Below, piece after piece: positions 32,949 to 44,345 of a stretch of DNA of 54,780 bases. A model generated the notes under the pieces. The model was not told the origin of the DNA, did no database searches, and saw nothing but the letters and a program-made list of their open reading frames with translations. Positions within the stretch are counted from its first letter, which is position 1. Every line of letters starts with the position of its first letter. Origin of the DNA: Chrysophaeum taylorii (lineage: Eukaryota; Sar; Pelagophyceae; Pelagomonadales; Pelagomonadaceae); contig JAQMWT010000654.1 in assembly GCA_029834535.1 (NCBI GenBank), positions 1 through 54,780 on the forward strand, written 5' to 3'. The translations under genes were made by a program, and so were the position numbers.

Positions 32949-35900
32949 TCAGAATCTCGAACGACGAAGATTCGAGAGTTGAAAGACGTTTGCCACAAGC
33001 CTCGCAGACTTGTCGTAATCGTGGCAAAAGGTCGCGAGGAGGCGGGTTGTGGCGGCCTGGCCGGCAGCAACAGCGCAGTGAACGGGCGTCGCCCCGAAGG
33101 CGTCCCGGGCTCGGAGGCTCGCCCCCGACGCCAGGAGGACCTGGACGAGTTCAGCGTTGCCATGGCGTGCGGCGACGTGGAGCATCGTCTCCCCAGTAAT
33201 GTCGGACAACGGCGCGTCGACGTCGTGCGGTCGATGGAGGAGTAAGAGAGTGTTGAGCAAAACAATTGCGACCGCGCCGTGGCCGCGGAGCGCGCTCTGG
33301 TGCACATGGTCGACCCGAGGCGCGGCGCCCGAACGCAGGAGAATCGCGACCGACTCCGGGCAGTTCCGGCGGACGGCGATGTCGAGGGGGGTTGTTGTTG
33401 TTGACAACGAAATAAAGGTGGTCTCGCGGTGGTGGTGGTGGTTAGTGTTGTTGGCTGGTGGGAAGTGGAGCGCAGCCTCGACGTCCATGCCGCCGAAGCG
33501 AAGGAGCGCCGCGAGCACGGTCGGCCGCCTGGCAAACGCCGCCTCGTGCAGCAGGTTCTTGCCGTAGACCGCGTCTCGGTAGTGGCGGCGCAGGACAGGG
33601 TCGTCGCGCGCAGCGGCGCTCTCGCCGCAGGCCGCCTCGGGGTCCTGGAGGGCGGCGAGCAGGAAGGATACGACGGCGACGTGCCCGCCGCGGATCGCGA
33701 GGTGGATCGGGTAGTGGCCGTACGCCACCGAAACCTCGTCGCATTTTTGGCGCTGCGATTGCCGCAGGCGAGCGAGTACCGGCGACGACTCGAAATTTTG
33801 GAACGCGAGAGATTTGTTCGCGTCGGGAGGGTGACCGTGCGCGCAGCACAGCGCGCCGCGGCAGCCGGCGAGGCCGTGTCGACGGAGTATGGCCGCCGCG
33901 AGACGGTGACACAACGACCTGTCGCCCGCGGCGGCCGCCGCGTGGAGAGGCGTGCGGACGGGAGCGAGGGTCTCGGATAAGCGCTTTGTCGCGGAGGCAC
34001 CGGCCGATAAGAGCGCGTCGACGATCTGGAGATAACCTTTGGCGGCCGCGAGGTCGAGGAGCTGCTGCTGCGGATCGTCGGGAGAAGAGGCCGCGAGGAC
34101 CGTCTTAAGCGTCGCGATCGCGCGCTTCGAGGGCGGCCGGGGAGCCGCGGCGAGCGCCGTCCGTAGCAGCGACGGCGGAGGCTTAGCACCGGCGCGCAGG
34201 AGTGCCGTGAGCGCGCAGGGCGCCCAGCCGCGCGCGGCCAGTTCGAGAGCGCAGCCGTCGGGGCTTTGTCTCGTCGCGAGTCTCGCGCACCGCTCGGCGC
34301 CGAGGTGGTCGACGAGTCGCGGAAGCACCGCGTCGTCGTCGCCAAAATTGCGGATCGCGTCGAGCAACACGTTCTCTTCTTCTTCCGCTGGTGGGGGCCC
34401 CTCCGAGACGGCGTGGAGCACGGCCTTGATCCAGAACAGGGCGGCGGCGCCGGCCTCGTTAAGGCCGGGCGGCGGCGCGGCGTCGAGTACGGCGGCGAGG
34501 CCCTTGGCCTTGATTATCGCGGCCGAACGACGAGGGGCCGCGCGGCGCGCGCGATCGAGATCAAAGCGCCGCATTGCGTTGAGCAGCGCGAGCGCGGCCT
34601 CGACACCGCCTGGTGGTACCGTACTAGCGGGCGGCGGATCATCATCATCTTTGTCGTCGTCGAGACTCAGGAGCGCGCGGACGCAGTCGACGAGGTTTGA
34701 GCGGTACGCCGCCGCCTCTTCTTCTTCTTCGGCGCAAAAGACGACCCATTCGGACCGCTGGATGAGCGCGATGCAGCGGCACTCCCTTCTTCTTTCGTTT
34801 TCTTCCGAGCGGCGGCGGGCAGCCATCGCCCGCGCCGCCGAGACGGCGCTCTCGGCGCGGGCGAGCTGGGCCTCGATCCGGTCGACGCGCCTTTTGTTTT
34901 CGACGACGCGAGCGGAATCGTCGACGGCCGTAGCAAGCACCTTAGCCGCGACAATTCGCCGCAGCCAGGAGAGACACCTGCGCGCGGCAGCGATAGCGCG
35001 CCGCACGTCGCGAGGTCGCGAACGCCAGATCGCGAGGAAGTGCTCGAGACGCTCGCGCGACGACGACGACGACCAACTCTCGTCGCGTCGACCGGCCCAG
35101 TAGCCGCGCACCTCGCGCAGCAGCACTTCGGGTGGAGCGATCGTCCCCTCAATAATAATATCTGCCTCCTCCTCCTCCGGGGAGTCGGGTGGTTTCGCGA
35201 AGTGGAACAAGGCGAGCGTCGCCTCGAGAGCGCCGTATTTTTCCTCGCCGCGAGACGCGAGGATTCGCTTGAGCCGAGGCACGACCGACGCCTGCACGCG
35301 AAAAAAATTGACTCGCTCGGGCCCGAAGTCGCTCGGTGCGAGGGAGAGTTCACGCAGTGCGGCGCGCGCGCGCTCGGCGCTCTCGAGCGGCACGTCCGCG
35401 CACCAGAGCGCGGCGACCTCGACGCGCGTCGGCTCGAGCGTATCGACGTCGCGAAGGACGTCGGCGAGGCGCGCCTCGGCGCCCTCGAATTTCGCCCCGG
35501 AGTCGAGCTCGAGCTCGAGGTCTCGCTTGAGGCGCGCGGCACGTGCGACGGCGGGTCGAGTGCACAGCGCGTCGAAGTCGGGGTTCGCGGGATAATCTTG
35601 GTCCTCGAGCCGCGCGAGCATCGCCGACGCGAGCGGCCGGCGACCGCGAGCGATCGCGAGCCCGAGCGGAGTTCGCCCCCTTGCGTCGGGACAGGTCACC
35701 GGGCATACGCCGAAGAGACAGTCGGAGATTTCGCCCGCGGCCGCCGCCGCGTGGAGCACCGTGTGAACGGGCGGTCGCGGCGCGACGCGCAGTTTCCAGT
35801 AGAGTTTGGGGTCGGTCGCGAGGTCCTCCAGACTCGCGGCGCTGCCGTCCTCCAGGGCGACGCGGTCGTCCGGGAGGACGACGAGTCCCCACAAAACGTG

Positions 35901-38666
35901 GCGATCGTCGACGGCGCGGCCTTGGGCGGAGTACAGAGTGCGCGGCGTCCCTCCGACCGCGCGCTCCTCGAACGAAAAGTTCTTCTCGCGCGCCGCGGTC
36001 GCGAGCGCCGCGAGCCGTCGCGCTTTGGTCGGCGTCACTTCGTCTCTGGAGAACAGCGCGTGACCACCACCTCGGACGGTGGAAGAATGAGAGCGCGGAG
36101 TGTCGTCGAAGTTTGTAGCACCGCGTGCGACGAGGAGCGCGGCGGTGTTCGCGTCGTTATCGCGGAGCGCCGTCGCGAGCGCCAGCGCGCCCGCCCGCGT
36201 CCACGCCGAGGCCTTCCGCAGCAGGTCCGGCACGAGGGACGCGGGGGCGAGCGCGAGCGGCTGGCTGCGAGGATCCGCGCCACCGTCGGGATGTGCCGCG
36301 TCGACCAGATCGCGCGCGAGGTCCCAGTAGCCGCGCGCGCACGCGAGTCCGAGCAACGTGAGTCCCTCGTCATCGCGACGCTCGAGATCAAAAAAGCCCC
36401 CGGAGAGGAGGAGGCTCGCGATGTGCGCGCGGTCTCGGACCTCGCGCACGATGCGCGCTGGTCCCCGCACGTCGCCACGGGGGGCGCCCGGACCGCCGAG
36501 CGCCGCGGCGGCCGCGCCGACGCCGCGAGAATCGCGAGGTCGCGCCTCGTCTTCTCGGAGCGCCCCGACGCGGTTGTTGACTGCGGGATGTTCAGCCACA
36601 ACCGCCCGTAGCCATGCGCCAAGCAGTCGCGCGGCGGTGGCATGGGCGCCGTCGACGCGATCGCACCTCGCGGCCGCGTCGACGATCCAGTCGTCGTTGG
36701 CGTCGTTGGCGTCGTCGTCGCGGGCGGGACGGTCGCGCGCTCGAACGAGGTCGGCCGCGAATGCAGGCCGCCGCGAGACGCGCCTCGCCTCGAGCCACGG
36801 ATCGCCTCCTGGGCGCTTCTTGAGGACCACAAGCATCGCACGCGCCGCGTCGACCAGCAGCGCGGCGGCGTCGTCGTCGTCGTCGTCGGCCTTTGATGCC
36901 GCGAAGAGCGCGGCGATTCGCGCCGCGCCGTCGCGACGAATCTCGGGCTCCAGCCGTTCCCAGAGCCGGTCGCTCGACTCGCCGGCGCGGCTTGCGTTGG
37001 CGTCCCGCGCTTCGGCGGTCTCCGCGGCGGCGGACAACAATCCGCGCGTCGTGTCGTCGTCGAACTCGGGGAACTTTTTCGCGGGCGCGACCGTTCGACG
37101 CGCGTTCGCGTCGGCGCCGCGAGCCAGGAGATCGGCGACGGCCTCGCAGCGCCCGAGGCTCGCTGCAAGAAGCAGCGGCAAGGCGCCGCCGAACTGCCGG
37201 TCTGGCACGTTCAAGAGCCGCACGACTTGGGGCGTCGCTTCGACGAGCCGCGAGATGTTCGTCCCGCCCAGTATGGCGCTCGTCAAGACCGCGATCGTCT
37301 CCTCCTCCTCCTCGGGAGGAGGCGCCCGGACGCACCACGCAACCACGCCCACGTGGCCCCTCGAGGCAGCGAGGGCGGCGGCCGACCATCGCAGCACGTC
37401 GGGCGGCCGACTGTCGAACGGCGAACGGCGCGACGACGTCGTCGCTCCGAGCAGCAGCTTGTCGACTCTCTCGTCGGCGACGACGTCGCGCGCCGACGCC
37501 CAAAGGATGCGCTGGCGGCCGGCCGAAAGGACCAGCTTGCACACGCCCTCGTCGCCCGCCAAGGCCGCGAGATGCAGCGGCGTCCAACCGTTGAGGTCGT
37601 GGACGTCCACGCCTAACTTTACGAGGCACGCGAGGCCGCGCGGCGAGCGCTCGGCCGCGCGCACGAGGTCGCGTCGCGGTGGCTCCTCCCCGGAGCACCG
37701 CTCCCACAGAAATGCGAGCGTGCGCGCCGCACCCGCGCGCGCCGCTGCGAGCATGGCTTCGTGGACTGTATTGCGATCGACCTTTGGATCCTCATCCTCG
37801 AGCAACGCGCTCGCGAGAGCGGCCGTGTTTGGCGACGAGCAGGCCAGCAGCAGTGGCGTTTCGCCTCTGGCGTCGCGCGCCGCCGCTGCGCCGGGATCGA
37901 GGTGGCACAGCGTCCTTGCAATCGCACACGCGTCGATCGAGGCGCGGCTTCTCTCGCGCGTTCTCGCCAGCCCGTAGAGCTTGGCGGCCGTCAGGTGAAG
38001 CGGCGAGCGCCCGGCAGCGTCCCTCGGGAGCGCCCCCGGCTGTGCCAGGACCTCGACGAGACCCGGCTTGAGTGCGGCCGCGGCCGCGTGGAGAGGCGTG
38101 CGTTTCGCGTAGTCAACCGCGCCGGCGTCGGCCCCCGCCGCCGCGAGGAGCTCGGCAAACCTACGAAGGCCGTCCTTGCCCGTCGTCGTCTCGGCGAGAG
38201 CGTGCAACGGTGTCCCTCCGGTCGCTGCAGACTTGAAGGCTGCCAGTCGTGGCCTCGCTACCAGCAGTCGTCGCACCGCATCTCCGTCTCCTGCGGAAAG
38301 CGCGTCCGAGAGCTCGTTTTGCTTCGCCAAGTCGGCAAAAAACGCCTCCGTCGCGTTCGAGGCGGCGTCCGCGTGTTCTCTCACGAGGCGCGGCCACGCG
38401 TACTCGGGTTGGCACGGAAGTACGTGGCACTCGAGCCTGAGCGCCGCCCCCAAAAACGGGTCCACGTCTGATAGAGCCCACGCGGCGTATTCGCAGTAGT
38501 CCCAACGGCGAGCGATACGACGTAGAATTCGAGCGCACACGCGATACGCCAGCCCTGTCTTGAGCCGCCGCCGCCCGTCGAGGCTCTCCAGGGCCAGTGC
38601 GACCAGCTCCTCCGGCGGCCCGCGCCGGAACCGGCGTCGCAACGCCTCATCAACAACCGCCACCAT
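32949..38666 (-). CDS. Giant ankyrin-repeat protein
   Basis: This is a single uninterrupted 1905-codon ORF. Ankyrin repeats are recognised by repeated TPLHxAA-type cores: GGTPLHALAE, RTPLHAAAAAL, RSPLHLTAAK, GWTPLHLAALAGDEGVCKLVLS, KTPLGLA-type units, and near the C-terminus GETMLHVAARHGNAELVQVLLASGAS and GATPVHCAVAAGQ (these cores are each shortened here). They cluster at roughly residues 130-600, 700-1050 and 1480-1890. A central Arg/Glu-rich segment (about 1180-1330) looks helical or coiled-coil. There is no catalytic domain or membrane segment that I can see. It is probably a scaffold or interaction protein. The long antisense ORFs are GC-driven shadows. Confidence 0.88.
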   Translation of the reverse strand: MVAVVDEALRRRFRRGPPEELVALALESLDGRRRLKTGLAYRVCARILRRIARRWDYCEYAAWALSDVDPFLGAALRLECHVLPCQPEYAWPRLVREHADAASNATEAFFADLAKQNELSDALSAGDGDAVRRLLVARPRLAAFKSAATGGTPLHALAETTTGKDGLRRFAELLAAAGADAGAVDYAKRTPLHAAAAALKPGLVEVLAQPGALPRDAAGRSPLHLTAAKLYGLARTRERSRASIDACAIARTLCHLDPGAAAARDARGETPLLLACSSPNTAALASALLEDEDPKVDRNTVHEAMLAAARAGAARTLAFLWERCSGEEPPRRDLVRAAERSPRGLACLVKLGVDVHDLNGWTPLHLAALAGDEGVCKLVLSAGRQRILWASARDVVADERVDKLLLGATTSSRRSPFDSRPPDVLRWSAAALAASRGHVGVVAWCVRAPPPEEEEETIAVLTSAILGGTNISRLVEATPQVVRLLNVPDRQFGGALPLLLAASLGRCEAVADLLARGADANARRTVAPAKKFPEFDDDTTRGLLSAAAETAEARDANASRAGESSDRLWERLEPEIRRDGAARIAALFAASKADDDDDDAAALLVDAARAMLVVLKKRPGGDPWLEARRVSRRPAFAADLVRARDRPARDDDANDANDDWIVDAAARCDRVDGAHATAARLLGAWLRAVVAEHPAVNNRVGALREDEARPRDSRGVGAAAAALGGPGAPRGDVRGPARIVREVRDRAHIASLLLSGGFFDLERRDDEGLTLLGLACARGYWDLARDLVDAAHPDGGADPRSQPLALAPASLVPDLLRKASAWTRAGALALATALRDNDANTAALLVARGATNFDDTPRSHSSTVRGGGHALFSRDEVTPTKARRLAALATAAREKNFSFEERAVGGTPRTLYSAQGRAVDDRHVLWGLVVLPDDRVALEDGSAASLEDLATDPKLYWKLRVAPRPPVHTVLHAAAAAGEISDCLFGVCPVTCPDARGRTPLGLAIARGRRPLASAMLARLEDQDYPANPDFDALCTRPAVARAARLKRDLELELDSGAKFEGAEARLADVLRDVDTLEPTRVEVAALWCADVPLESAERARAALRELSLAPSDFGPERVNFFRVQASVVPRLKRILASRGEEKYGALEATLALFHFAKPPDSPEEEEADIIIEGTIAPPEVLLREVRGYWAGRRDESWSSSSSRERLEHFLAIWRSRPRDVRRAIAAARRCLSWLRRIVAAKVLATAVDDSARVVENKRRVDRIEAQLARAESAVSAARAMAARRRSEENERRRECRCIALIQRSEWVVFCAEEEEEAAAYRSNLVDCVRALLSLDDDKDDDDPPPASTVPPGGVEAALALLNAMRRFDLDRARRAAPRRSAAIIKAKGLAAVLDAAPPPGLNEAGAAALFWIKAVLHAVSEGPPPAEEEENVLLDAIRNFGDDDAVLPRLVDHLGAERCARLATRQSPDGCALELAARGWAPCALTALLRAGAKPPPSLLRTALAAAPRPPSKRAIATLKTVLAASSPDDPQQQLLDLAAAKGYLQIVDALLSAGASATKRLSETLAPVRTPLHAAAAAGDRSLCHRLAAAILRRHGLAGCRGALCCAHGHPPDANKSLAFQNFESSPVLARLRQSQRQKCDEVSVAYGHYPIHLAIRGGHVAVVSFLLAALQDPEAACGESAAARDDPVLRRHYRDAVYGKNLLHEAAFARRPTVLAALLRFGGMDVEAALHFPPANNTNHHHHRETTFISLSTTTTPLDIAVRRNCPESVAILLRSGAAPRVDHVHQSALRGHGAVAIVLLNTLLLLHRPHDVDAPLSDITGETMLHVAARHGNAELVQVLLASGASLRARDAFGATPVHCAVAAGQAATTRLLATFCHDYDKSARLVANVFQLSNLRRSRF

Positions 38667-39286
38667 GGATAAGAAATAACTAACGGAAGTTTCGGCCTGA
38701 CGTCAACACTTCAACCACCACCAACCACTCTTGGAGAGACACTTCTTTTTCCGCCCTCGCCGGGAATTATAGTGCTGGGGAATCATGTGAAAGGAATCGG
38801 AGCGAAAAAAAACCCGTGGTGGTGGTGGTGGTGGAACAATAATCTCCTCAAAGCAGCCGACTATTAGTATTTATTGTTTATTTCAAAGCAAAAAGACAGG
38901 GCCATCGTTCGTTCGTTCGTTCGTTCGGGGACTGTGCAAGCCACCACCACATCCTCGGGACTGACGTTTAGACTTGTGGGCCAAACAATCATATAATTTT
39001 ATATCCAGTGCGCTGCTAGTCAACGCGCCGCGTAAAGTAAGCAAAGAGGAGAGGGAGGGAAGTGAAGCGATCACGTTGCGAGACGGGTCTGAATCACGAA
39101 GAAGGGTCCGAATTACACGAAGCGCACGGCGGCGGCGCGGCGTAAAGGAAAAGAAAAAAAAAAGTCGTGATGTGGTGGGGATAGCGTACCAATGAACCAG
39201 AGAGAAAGCAGTGTGGAGAAGACGAGAGGCGTGTAGATCATCACTCACCAAAAAAAATGAACAGGCAACAAACTTTCCTCGCCGCC
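38667..39286. other. Gap between ankyrin and HSF genes
   Basis: Both flanking genes are on the minus strand, so this is the ankyrin promoter plus the HSF 3' flank's neighbour. It contains a GGT repeat (about 38,815-38,834) and a TTCG repeat (about 38,908-38,928). No gene is supported. Confidence 0.5.
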
Positions 39287-40297
39287 TTACTCGGCAAGAG
39301 GCTCGGCGGCAGAAGTCTCGGGAGCCGCGGGGGTATGTTGCAAGTGCGACATCATGTTGAAGAGCGCGTCGTCGTCGACGAGCTTGGTTGTGGTAGGAGA
39401 CCCGCAGAAAAAATCGACGAGGTCCATGGATGGGTCGACGTTGTCGAACGAGGAGGACGGTGTCTCGTCGTGCTCGGGGGGATTGATCGGGGTCTTTACC
39501 GGCGCGGCCGCCGCGTTGATTCCGGCGAGGAGAGTCGAAGCGTCCAAGCCCATTTGTTGAAGGAGATCTCCAACAGGATCGGCCTGCTTGCGCATCTGGA
39601 TAGCGAGGTGCATGAGGGCGACCGGGTCGAGGGAGCCCGTCTGGTGTTGGAGCGCGTCCCGGCGTTGAGAGATCTCGCCGTGCAGCGTCGCGATCATATC
39701 ATTTTGGGCTTGGAGCTGCGCGTACAACGAAGCCCGTTCGGCGTCCAGTTTCCGGAGCGCGTCGTTCTTCTCTCGTAACATCTTAACCTCGCGCTCCAAC
39801 TCGAGCACTCGCCTCATCCAGGTCGAGACCACCGTCGAATTCTCCGTGTGTAACCTCTTCTGCATCTGGTCAATCTCCTTGTTGGTCTTTTCCCAGACGT
39901 CGCGCGCCACCAAGGCCTCCACCCCGGTCCGCGGTTGTCCGTCCCGTTCGTTGGTCGTCGACGACTTTCGTTGGATAAGCGACAAACGATCTTCGCAACC
40001 TCGCACGAAGTGATCGTGGGCAAAGCACACCAACTTGCTGTCGCTCGAACTCCCCTGGACCTTGTGGAACTGGTACATGTTCAGCAATCTCGTGAACGAA
40101 TTGAAGTTGCGATGCCGGAAGAACTTGGGACAGATCTCGGCGGCGAATCGCGCGGGGTCCACAATCACGATCTGCGTGCCGTCCTCCGACCACCGCCCGA
40201 TCGACGCGTCGCAGTCCCCCAACAGTGCGTACAACGTCCGGATGAACACGGGCACGTCGTTCTCCATTGTGCGCTTGCGCTTGTGTTGCTCACCCAT
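39287..40297 (-). CDS. HSF: Heat-shock transcription factor
   Basis: This 336-aa nuclear DNA-binding regulator has an HSF-type winged-helix domain at about residues 15-102: VPVFIRTLYALLGD, IGRWSEDGTQIVIVDPARFA, then FFRHRNFNSFTRLLNMYQF (recognition helix) and the closing FAHDHFVRG. A hydrophobic-heptad region at about 155-210 (VLELEREVKMLREKNDALR) matches the HR-A/B trimerisation coiled coil. The C-terminal third is acidic, with FDNVDPSMDLVDFF as a possible activation motif. The ATG at 40,297 is preferred; the upstream extension has no ATG. HSFs of this type are numerous in heterokont algae. Confidence 0.93.
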   Translation of the reverse strand: MGEQHKRKRTMENDVPVFIRTLYALLGDCDASIGRWSEDGTQIVIVDPARFAAEICPKFFRHRNFNSFTRLLNMYQFHKVQGSSSDSKLVCFAHDHFVRGCEDRLSLIQRKSSTTNERDGQPRTGVEALVARDVWEKTNKEIDQMQKRLHTENSTVVSTWMRRVLELEREVKMLREKNDALRKLDAERASLYAQLQAQNDMIATLHGEISQRRDALQHQTGSLDPVALMHLAIQMRKQADPVGDLLQQMGLDASTLLAGINAAAAPVKTPINPPEHDETPSSSFDNVDPSMDLVDFFCGSPTTTKLVDDDALFNMMSHLQHTPAAPETSAAEPLAE

Positions 40298-41407
40298 CGA
40301 CTCCGACGAACGCAGTTGCTGTCGCGAGAAACAAACACGTACGAAAGAATCCAACAAACGTAGGCGAGAACATCCGCCACGCGAGAAGATACCTCCAAAA
40401 GTCCTACGGAAAATATCTTGACTATGTATCTCTCACGTCTTATAGGATGTGCTTCATTGCACTGACGTTTGCCGATAACATCGAAGAGATCTCAACAGGA
40501 TTTTTTGCTTTAACTCTAGGAATACCACTCCGGACGTGGCCGAACACAGAACAGAACTCGAAGACTCTCCAGGACAGAAGAACGCTTCTTTGCTTGGGGA
40601 GACAAGCGAATCCTATTATTTAACCCTACGTCGTTAATAATAAGAAGTAACGTCGACGACGACGACGACGACGAAACTTTCGATCACATAACAACATCGG
40701 TGAGTGTTCGGTCTTTCTCACCACCCATGATTCATGCGGGGCAGGAGACCGCCAACGCCGGAACGAGAACTTGTATCGAGCTCACCGCCGCGCAAGGTGT
40801 TCTCAAACTCGCAGCAATATTAACAACCGACGTCGACGCGGCCGTGTTCGCGAGCGTCCGTTCTTTAAAGAAGTGCGCCCTGGATCCAGGGGTGGAGAGA
40901 GACAGCACAGCCGCCGCATGGTTTGTGCGGTAAAATCAATCTATTCCGATAAACTCTGGCTTGGACTCGGGCCTGATTTTGCCAGCCAGGCTGCGCGAAT
41001 CGTTGGAGTGCGTGCCAGAGGAGGAACTCGGCTCGGTGTTCCTCAACTCTCCGTTTACTAAGTCCGATGGCCCTGCTTGATTAAGACCAAGCTGCACAGA
41101 CGTCGACATTGTCGATCCACGACAAAGCATACGCGCTCGGATGTTGGGAGTTGTCAAACTGCGCCCGACGTAGGTAGTTCGCACAAGGCCGGTAAAGGTC
41201 CAGGGAGTGTCGTTCTTGCATGCGCGTGTTCCCACCCACCATGCGAGGATGTAGCTCGGAGGTTTTTTATGAGGCAATGAGGGTGTGTGTGGTGAAAAGG
41301 AGCTCGCGCCGGTGGCTTTTCAAGGTCGACGGGGCTCGAGAGGGTTTTGGTGTGTGCTCGCGAGGGTTATTTATTACTACTATTATTATGATTCGTGGGT
41401 GAAGGCG
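40298..41407. other. Gap between HSF and DUS2 genes
   Basis: About 1.1 kb with no convincing gene. ORFs of 70-115 codons exist on both strands (for example 40,936-41,277 minus), without domains. A GAC repeat lies near 40,651-40,673. It contains the promoters of both divergent genes. Confidence 0.45.
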
Positions 41408-42538
41408 ATGTGGCCGCCGCCGCCGCCGCGCAGTTTCGGTTTCGGCAGCGATGAGGAGTTGTGGGTCGGGCTCGCGCCGATGGTGCGAGCGAACTCGGCG
41501 CCTCTACGCGCGCTCGCGGCGCGGTACGGAGCTTCGGTCGTGTACTCCGAAGAACTCATTGCAAAGAGGTTGGCGAGTACGCAACGCGTGTGGAATGATG
41601 CTCTAGGGACCGTTGACTTCATCAACGGAGCCGAAGAGACCATAGCGCTGCGGACGACGCCCGGGGAGCGGCTCGTCGTGCAGGTCGGTGCCGCCGACGC
41701 GGGCGACGCGTCCGCAGCAGCGAGGCAGGTCGCGGGCGCTTGTCTCGGGGTGGACCTCAACATGGGGTGTCCCAAGGCGTTCTCGACGAGCGGCGGTATG
41801 GGCGCCGCGCTTCTGCGGGACCCCGCACGCGCTGCCGACTGCGTGCGCGCGATGCGGCGCACTGGCGTCGTCGTTTCGGCGAAGATACGGCTTGCCGAGA
41901 ATTTCGAGCGAACCGTCGACGTGTGTCGCGCCGTGCAAGCGGCGGGCGCCGAGGCGATCGCCGTCCACTGCCGGTTTGTGGACGAGCAACCTCCCCGAGC
42001 CCCCCCGAGACACGCGACCCAGCGCGAGTTGTTCCAGCGGCTGAGGAGCGAATTCGAGCCGTTTCGGACGGAATGTCGGCTGATCGCCAACGGCGACTTT
42101 TACGCGCGCGACGCCGCAGCAGAAGCCTGCCGAGGCGACGGCGCGGCCGACGGCGTCATCGTTGGCCGCCCCGCGCTGCTGAACTGCTCTATTTTCCGCC
42201 GGAACGACGACCCGCTCCCCCGGCTCGTCGTGTTGCGGGACTACGTTGCGCAGTGTCGCGCCTTGGATGTTCACCACAAGAACGCCAAGTATGTCATCAT
42301 GGAGATGCTGGCCAAGCGCCGCCACCCCAAGACTGTGCTGCGCCTGGACCCCCTCCCGCCCCACATATCCATTTCCAACGTCGCGCAGTGCCGCAGCCTC
42401 GACGACATCGAGACCCTCGTTTGCGGCGGCGCCGCATCCTCCTCCTCCATCCCAGGCGGAGCCCTCCCCGACGCGAGGCGCTACGACGACGCCTATTTCT
42501 TGCCCCCGAATAAGAAGAGGTCGTTGGATCCGGTGTAA
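41408..42538 (+). CDS. DUS2: tRNA-dihydrouridine synthase, DUS2 type
   Basis: This 376-aa FMN-dependent enzyme reduces a uridine in tRNA to dihydrouridine (position 20 in the DUS2 family). The TIM-barrel core is clear: GLAPMVRANSAPLRALAARYGA (start of barrel), YSEELI, VDLNMGCPKAFSTSGGMGAAL with the catalytic cysteine at 121, VSAKIRL, and the phosphate-binding end NGDF...DGVIVGRPAL. The NMGCPK-ST-GGMGAAL signature is specific to DUS2. The usual HGR motif reads HCR. There is no double-stranded-RNA-binding domain at the C-terminus as in animal DUS2. The first ATG at 41,408 is preferred over the ATG-less upstream extension. Only 28 bp separate it from the next gene. Confidence 0.93.
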   Translation: MWPPPPPRSFGFGSDEELWVGLAPMVRANSAPLRALAARYGASVVYSEELIAKRLASTQRVWNDALGTVDFINGAEETIALRTTPGERLVVQVGAADAGDASAAARQVAGACLGVDLNMGCPKAFSTSGGMGAALLRDPARAADCVRAMRRTGVVVSAKIRLAENFERTVDVCRAVQAAGAEAIAVHCRFVDEQPPRAPPRHATQRELFQRLRSEFEPFRTECRLIANGDFYARDAAAEACRGDGAADGVIVGRPALLNCSIFRRNDDPLPRLVVLRDYVAQCRALDVHHKNAKYVIMEMLAKRRHPKTVLRLDPLPPHISISNVAQCRSLDDIETLVCGGAASSSSIPGGALPDARRYDDAYFLPPNKKRSLDPV

Positions 42539-42566
42539 AAAACGTTATACACCACACGACAACAAC

Positions 42567-43865
<1,299 letters not shown>

Positions 43866-44229
43866 CTCGTATTCGATAACATATTATTATTTTTTACAAC
43901 GGGAGTATGTTTTTTAATTTCCATAATAAGGCCGTTCCCGCTTGCAAGTCGAGTAGTCTCGCTTGCGCCGCCGCCGCCGCCGCCGCCGCCGCGAAAGGGG
44001 TCCGGCCTCCTGTGCTGCGGCTGTCTATGAAGGAGCAAGCGTTTACGTTCGAAGAAGAACCAGTTAGAAAAACATATATTTTGGCGAGCCCAATCTTGTC
44101 GTCGCTCTAGGTGCCGCCGGCAGTCGTAAGCGATTTAAGTCGGGCCGCAAGGCGCGAGTCCTAACCCCCGCGCTTTTTATTAACGTTGGGACAAACAATA
44201 CATTTCACTCGTTGGCGACTCCATCATGT
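43866..44229. other. 3' flank of poly-Asn gene
   Basis: No gene is supported. A GCC repeat lies at about 43,966-43,992. Confidence 0.5.
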
Positions 44230-44345
44230 CGCCTTCATTGCCGGCGTTGCGTTGGTGGTAGTCCCGCTTCAACCAGCCGTACTCGATGCGGTCGATGGCG
44301 AGCTCGGGGTGGTATGTCGGTAGAAGGACGATGTTATGCTAGAGA
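44230..44345 (-). pseudogene. Fragment of decayed DDE transposase
   Basis: The minus strand reads HNIVLLPTYHPELAIDRIEY followed by GWLKRDYHQRN. This matches the last catalytic block of DDE-superfamily transposases (pattern LPxYHPELNxIExxWxxxKR), with the acidic residue in the IE position kept. A stop interrupts just upstream. Earlier blocks are not recognisable in the next 1 kb, where only broken ORFs remain (to about 45,180). It is a relic of a Tc1/mariner- or IS630-like element. Confidence 0.5.

Noticed and set aside
33429..38471. Several long plus-strand ORFs (up to 539 codons) opposite the ankyrin gene.
   Set aside because: Arg/Ala/Ser-rich translations with no domains, caused by high GC third positions of the true gene on the minus strand.
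40936..41277. 113-codon minus-strand ORF between HSF and DUS2.
   Set aside because: No domain, no good context, and overlapped by ORFs of similar length on the other strand; not enough support for a gene.
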